Source: Rhodoferax sp. (GTDB taxonomy: Bacteria > Pseudomonadota > Gammaproteobacteria > Burkholderiales > Burkholderiaceae_C). From it: DNA of 5,509 bases. Shown piece after piece: positions 5,215 to 5,509 of this stretch. Under the pieces are notes generated by a model that had not been told where the DNA came from, made no database searches, and was given only the letters and a program-made list of their open reading frames with translations. Numbering within the stretch: position 1 is the stretch's first letter; every line of letters starts with the position of its first letter. The stretch spans positions 1 to 5,509 of the forward strand of contig JAQTSL010000069.1 in assembly GCA_028711355.1 (NCBI GenBank). The letters run 5' to 3'. The position numbers and the translations under genes are program-made.

Positions 5215-5509
5215 TTAGATGTTGTAAATGTAGGTTTTGTAACCGGCAACATTTGCCGGCTCGCGGAACCAGGCGACGGTCTGCGTGATTCCACGCATGA
5301 AACCTTCGCGTCCGCCATACTGAGGTTGCCAGCCGAGCAGTTCGCGCGCCTTGGTGTTGGATGCCCACAGGCGTTCAACCTCGCTCTTTTCTGGCCGTAG
5401 GCGCTGTTCGTCGGTGATGATTTCAATAGATGTGCCCATAGCCTCGGCGATGGCGTGCGCGGCGTCACCAATGGAAATCTCAAAACTGCTGCCAATGTTG
5501 ATAACGTCG
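5215..5509 (-). CDS. legB: 3' end of LegB-like NAD-dependent sugar 4,6-dehydratase, cut by the window edge
   Basis: Only the last 97 residues are present; the start lies beyond the right edge. They read VINIGSSFEISIGD, then a helix, EIITDEQRLRPEKSEVERLW, ELLGWQP and the end YKTYIYNI. This is the carboxy-terminal substrate-binding part of short-chain-dehydrogenase-type sugar epimerases/dehydratases. The RLRPEKSEVERL block and the YxxYIYNI ending match the LegB subgroup as I remember it. LegB enzymes use NAD to convert a nucleotide-linked GlcNAc to its 4-keto-6-deoxy form, the first committed step of legionaminic acid synthesis. The Rossmann NAD motif and the catalytic Tyr/Lys would be in the missing part and cannot be checked. 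legC follows after 5 bases, which supports the pairing. A general GDP-mannose- or UDP-glucose-type dehydratase is the less likely alternative. Confidence 0.88.
   Translation of the reverse strand, partial: DVINIGSSFEISIGDAAHAIAEAMGTSIEIITDEQRLRPEKSEVERLWASNTKARELLGWQPQYGGREGFMRGITQTVAWFREPANVAGYKTYIYNI

Noticed and set aside
5210..5368. Upstream extension of the legC reading frame by 53 codons
   Set aside because: It lies almost entirely over the end of legB in another frame, its residues do not resemble the LegC family, and the ATG at 5209 fits both spacing and homology.

Overview
The window holds the core of a nonulosonic acid (sialic-acid-like sugar) pathway, with every recognisable gene on the minus strand. 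The gene set fits the GDP-linked legionaminic acid route known from Campylobacter flagellar glycosylation better than N-acetylneuraminic acid synthesis. The reason is that a LegB-type dehydratase end and a LegC-type aminotransferase sit directly upstream of NeuD-, NeuB- and NeuC-type enzymes and a CBS-domain sugar-1-phosphate nucleotidyltransferase of the PtmE type.

Layout in the direction of transcription (high to low coordinates): the 3' end of a LegB-like NAD-dependent sugar 4,6-dehydratase (5509-5215); LegC-like PLP aminotransferase (5209-4031); NeuD/PglD-like N-acetyltransferase, probably filling the LegH role (4034-3405); NeuB/LegI-like synthase (3408-2401); NeuC/LegG-like hydrolysing 2-epimerase (2404-1247); a 125-base gap; PtmE-like CBS plus nucleotidyltransferase protein (1121-63); and, at the left edge, the first 15 codons of another minus-strand reading frame with a CxxC motif (47-1), possibly an N-acetyl sugar amidotransferase. 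LegB and LegC are 5 bases apart, and the next three junctions are 4-base ATGA stop/start overlaps, so legB-legC-neuD-neuB-neuC look like one translationally coupled operon. ptmE may be read through from it or have its own promoter.

Inferred chemistry: PtmE makes a nucleotide-activated glucosamine or GlcNAc (GDP by analogy). LegB dehydrates it to a 4-keto-6-deoxy sugar, LegC aminates C4, and the NeuD-like protein acetylates the new amine. The NeuC-like enzyme removes the nucleotide and epimerises C2, and the NeuB-like enzyme condenses the 6-deoxy-ManNAc derivative with phosphoenolpyruvate to give di-N-acetyl-legionaminic acid. A CMP transferase (LegF/NeuA type) is needed to activate the product but is not in the window; nor are the PtmF/PtmA-type early enzymes.

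Organism: a moderately GC-rich proteobacterium. The gap at 1122-1246 contains a stretch resembling an intergenic motif that I associate from memory with Comamonadaceae (Rhodoferax, Polaromonas, Acidovorax), so a betaproteobacterium of order Burkholderiales is my best guess, with modest confidence. The first 80 bases fall abruptly to about 19% GC, which suggests a composition boundary next to ptmE. I found no tRNA, rRNA, CRISPR, insertion sequence or convincing terminator. I see no undescribed system: this is a recognisable pathway whose most open questions lie at the left edge.
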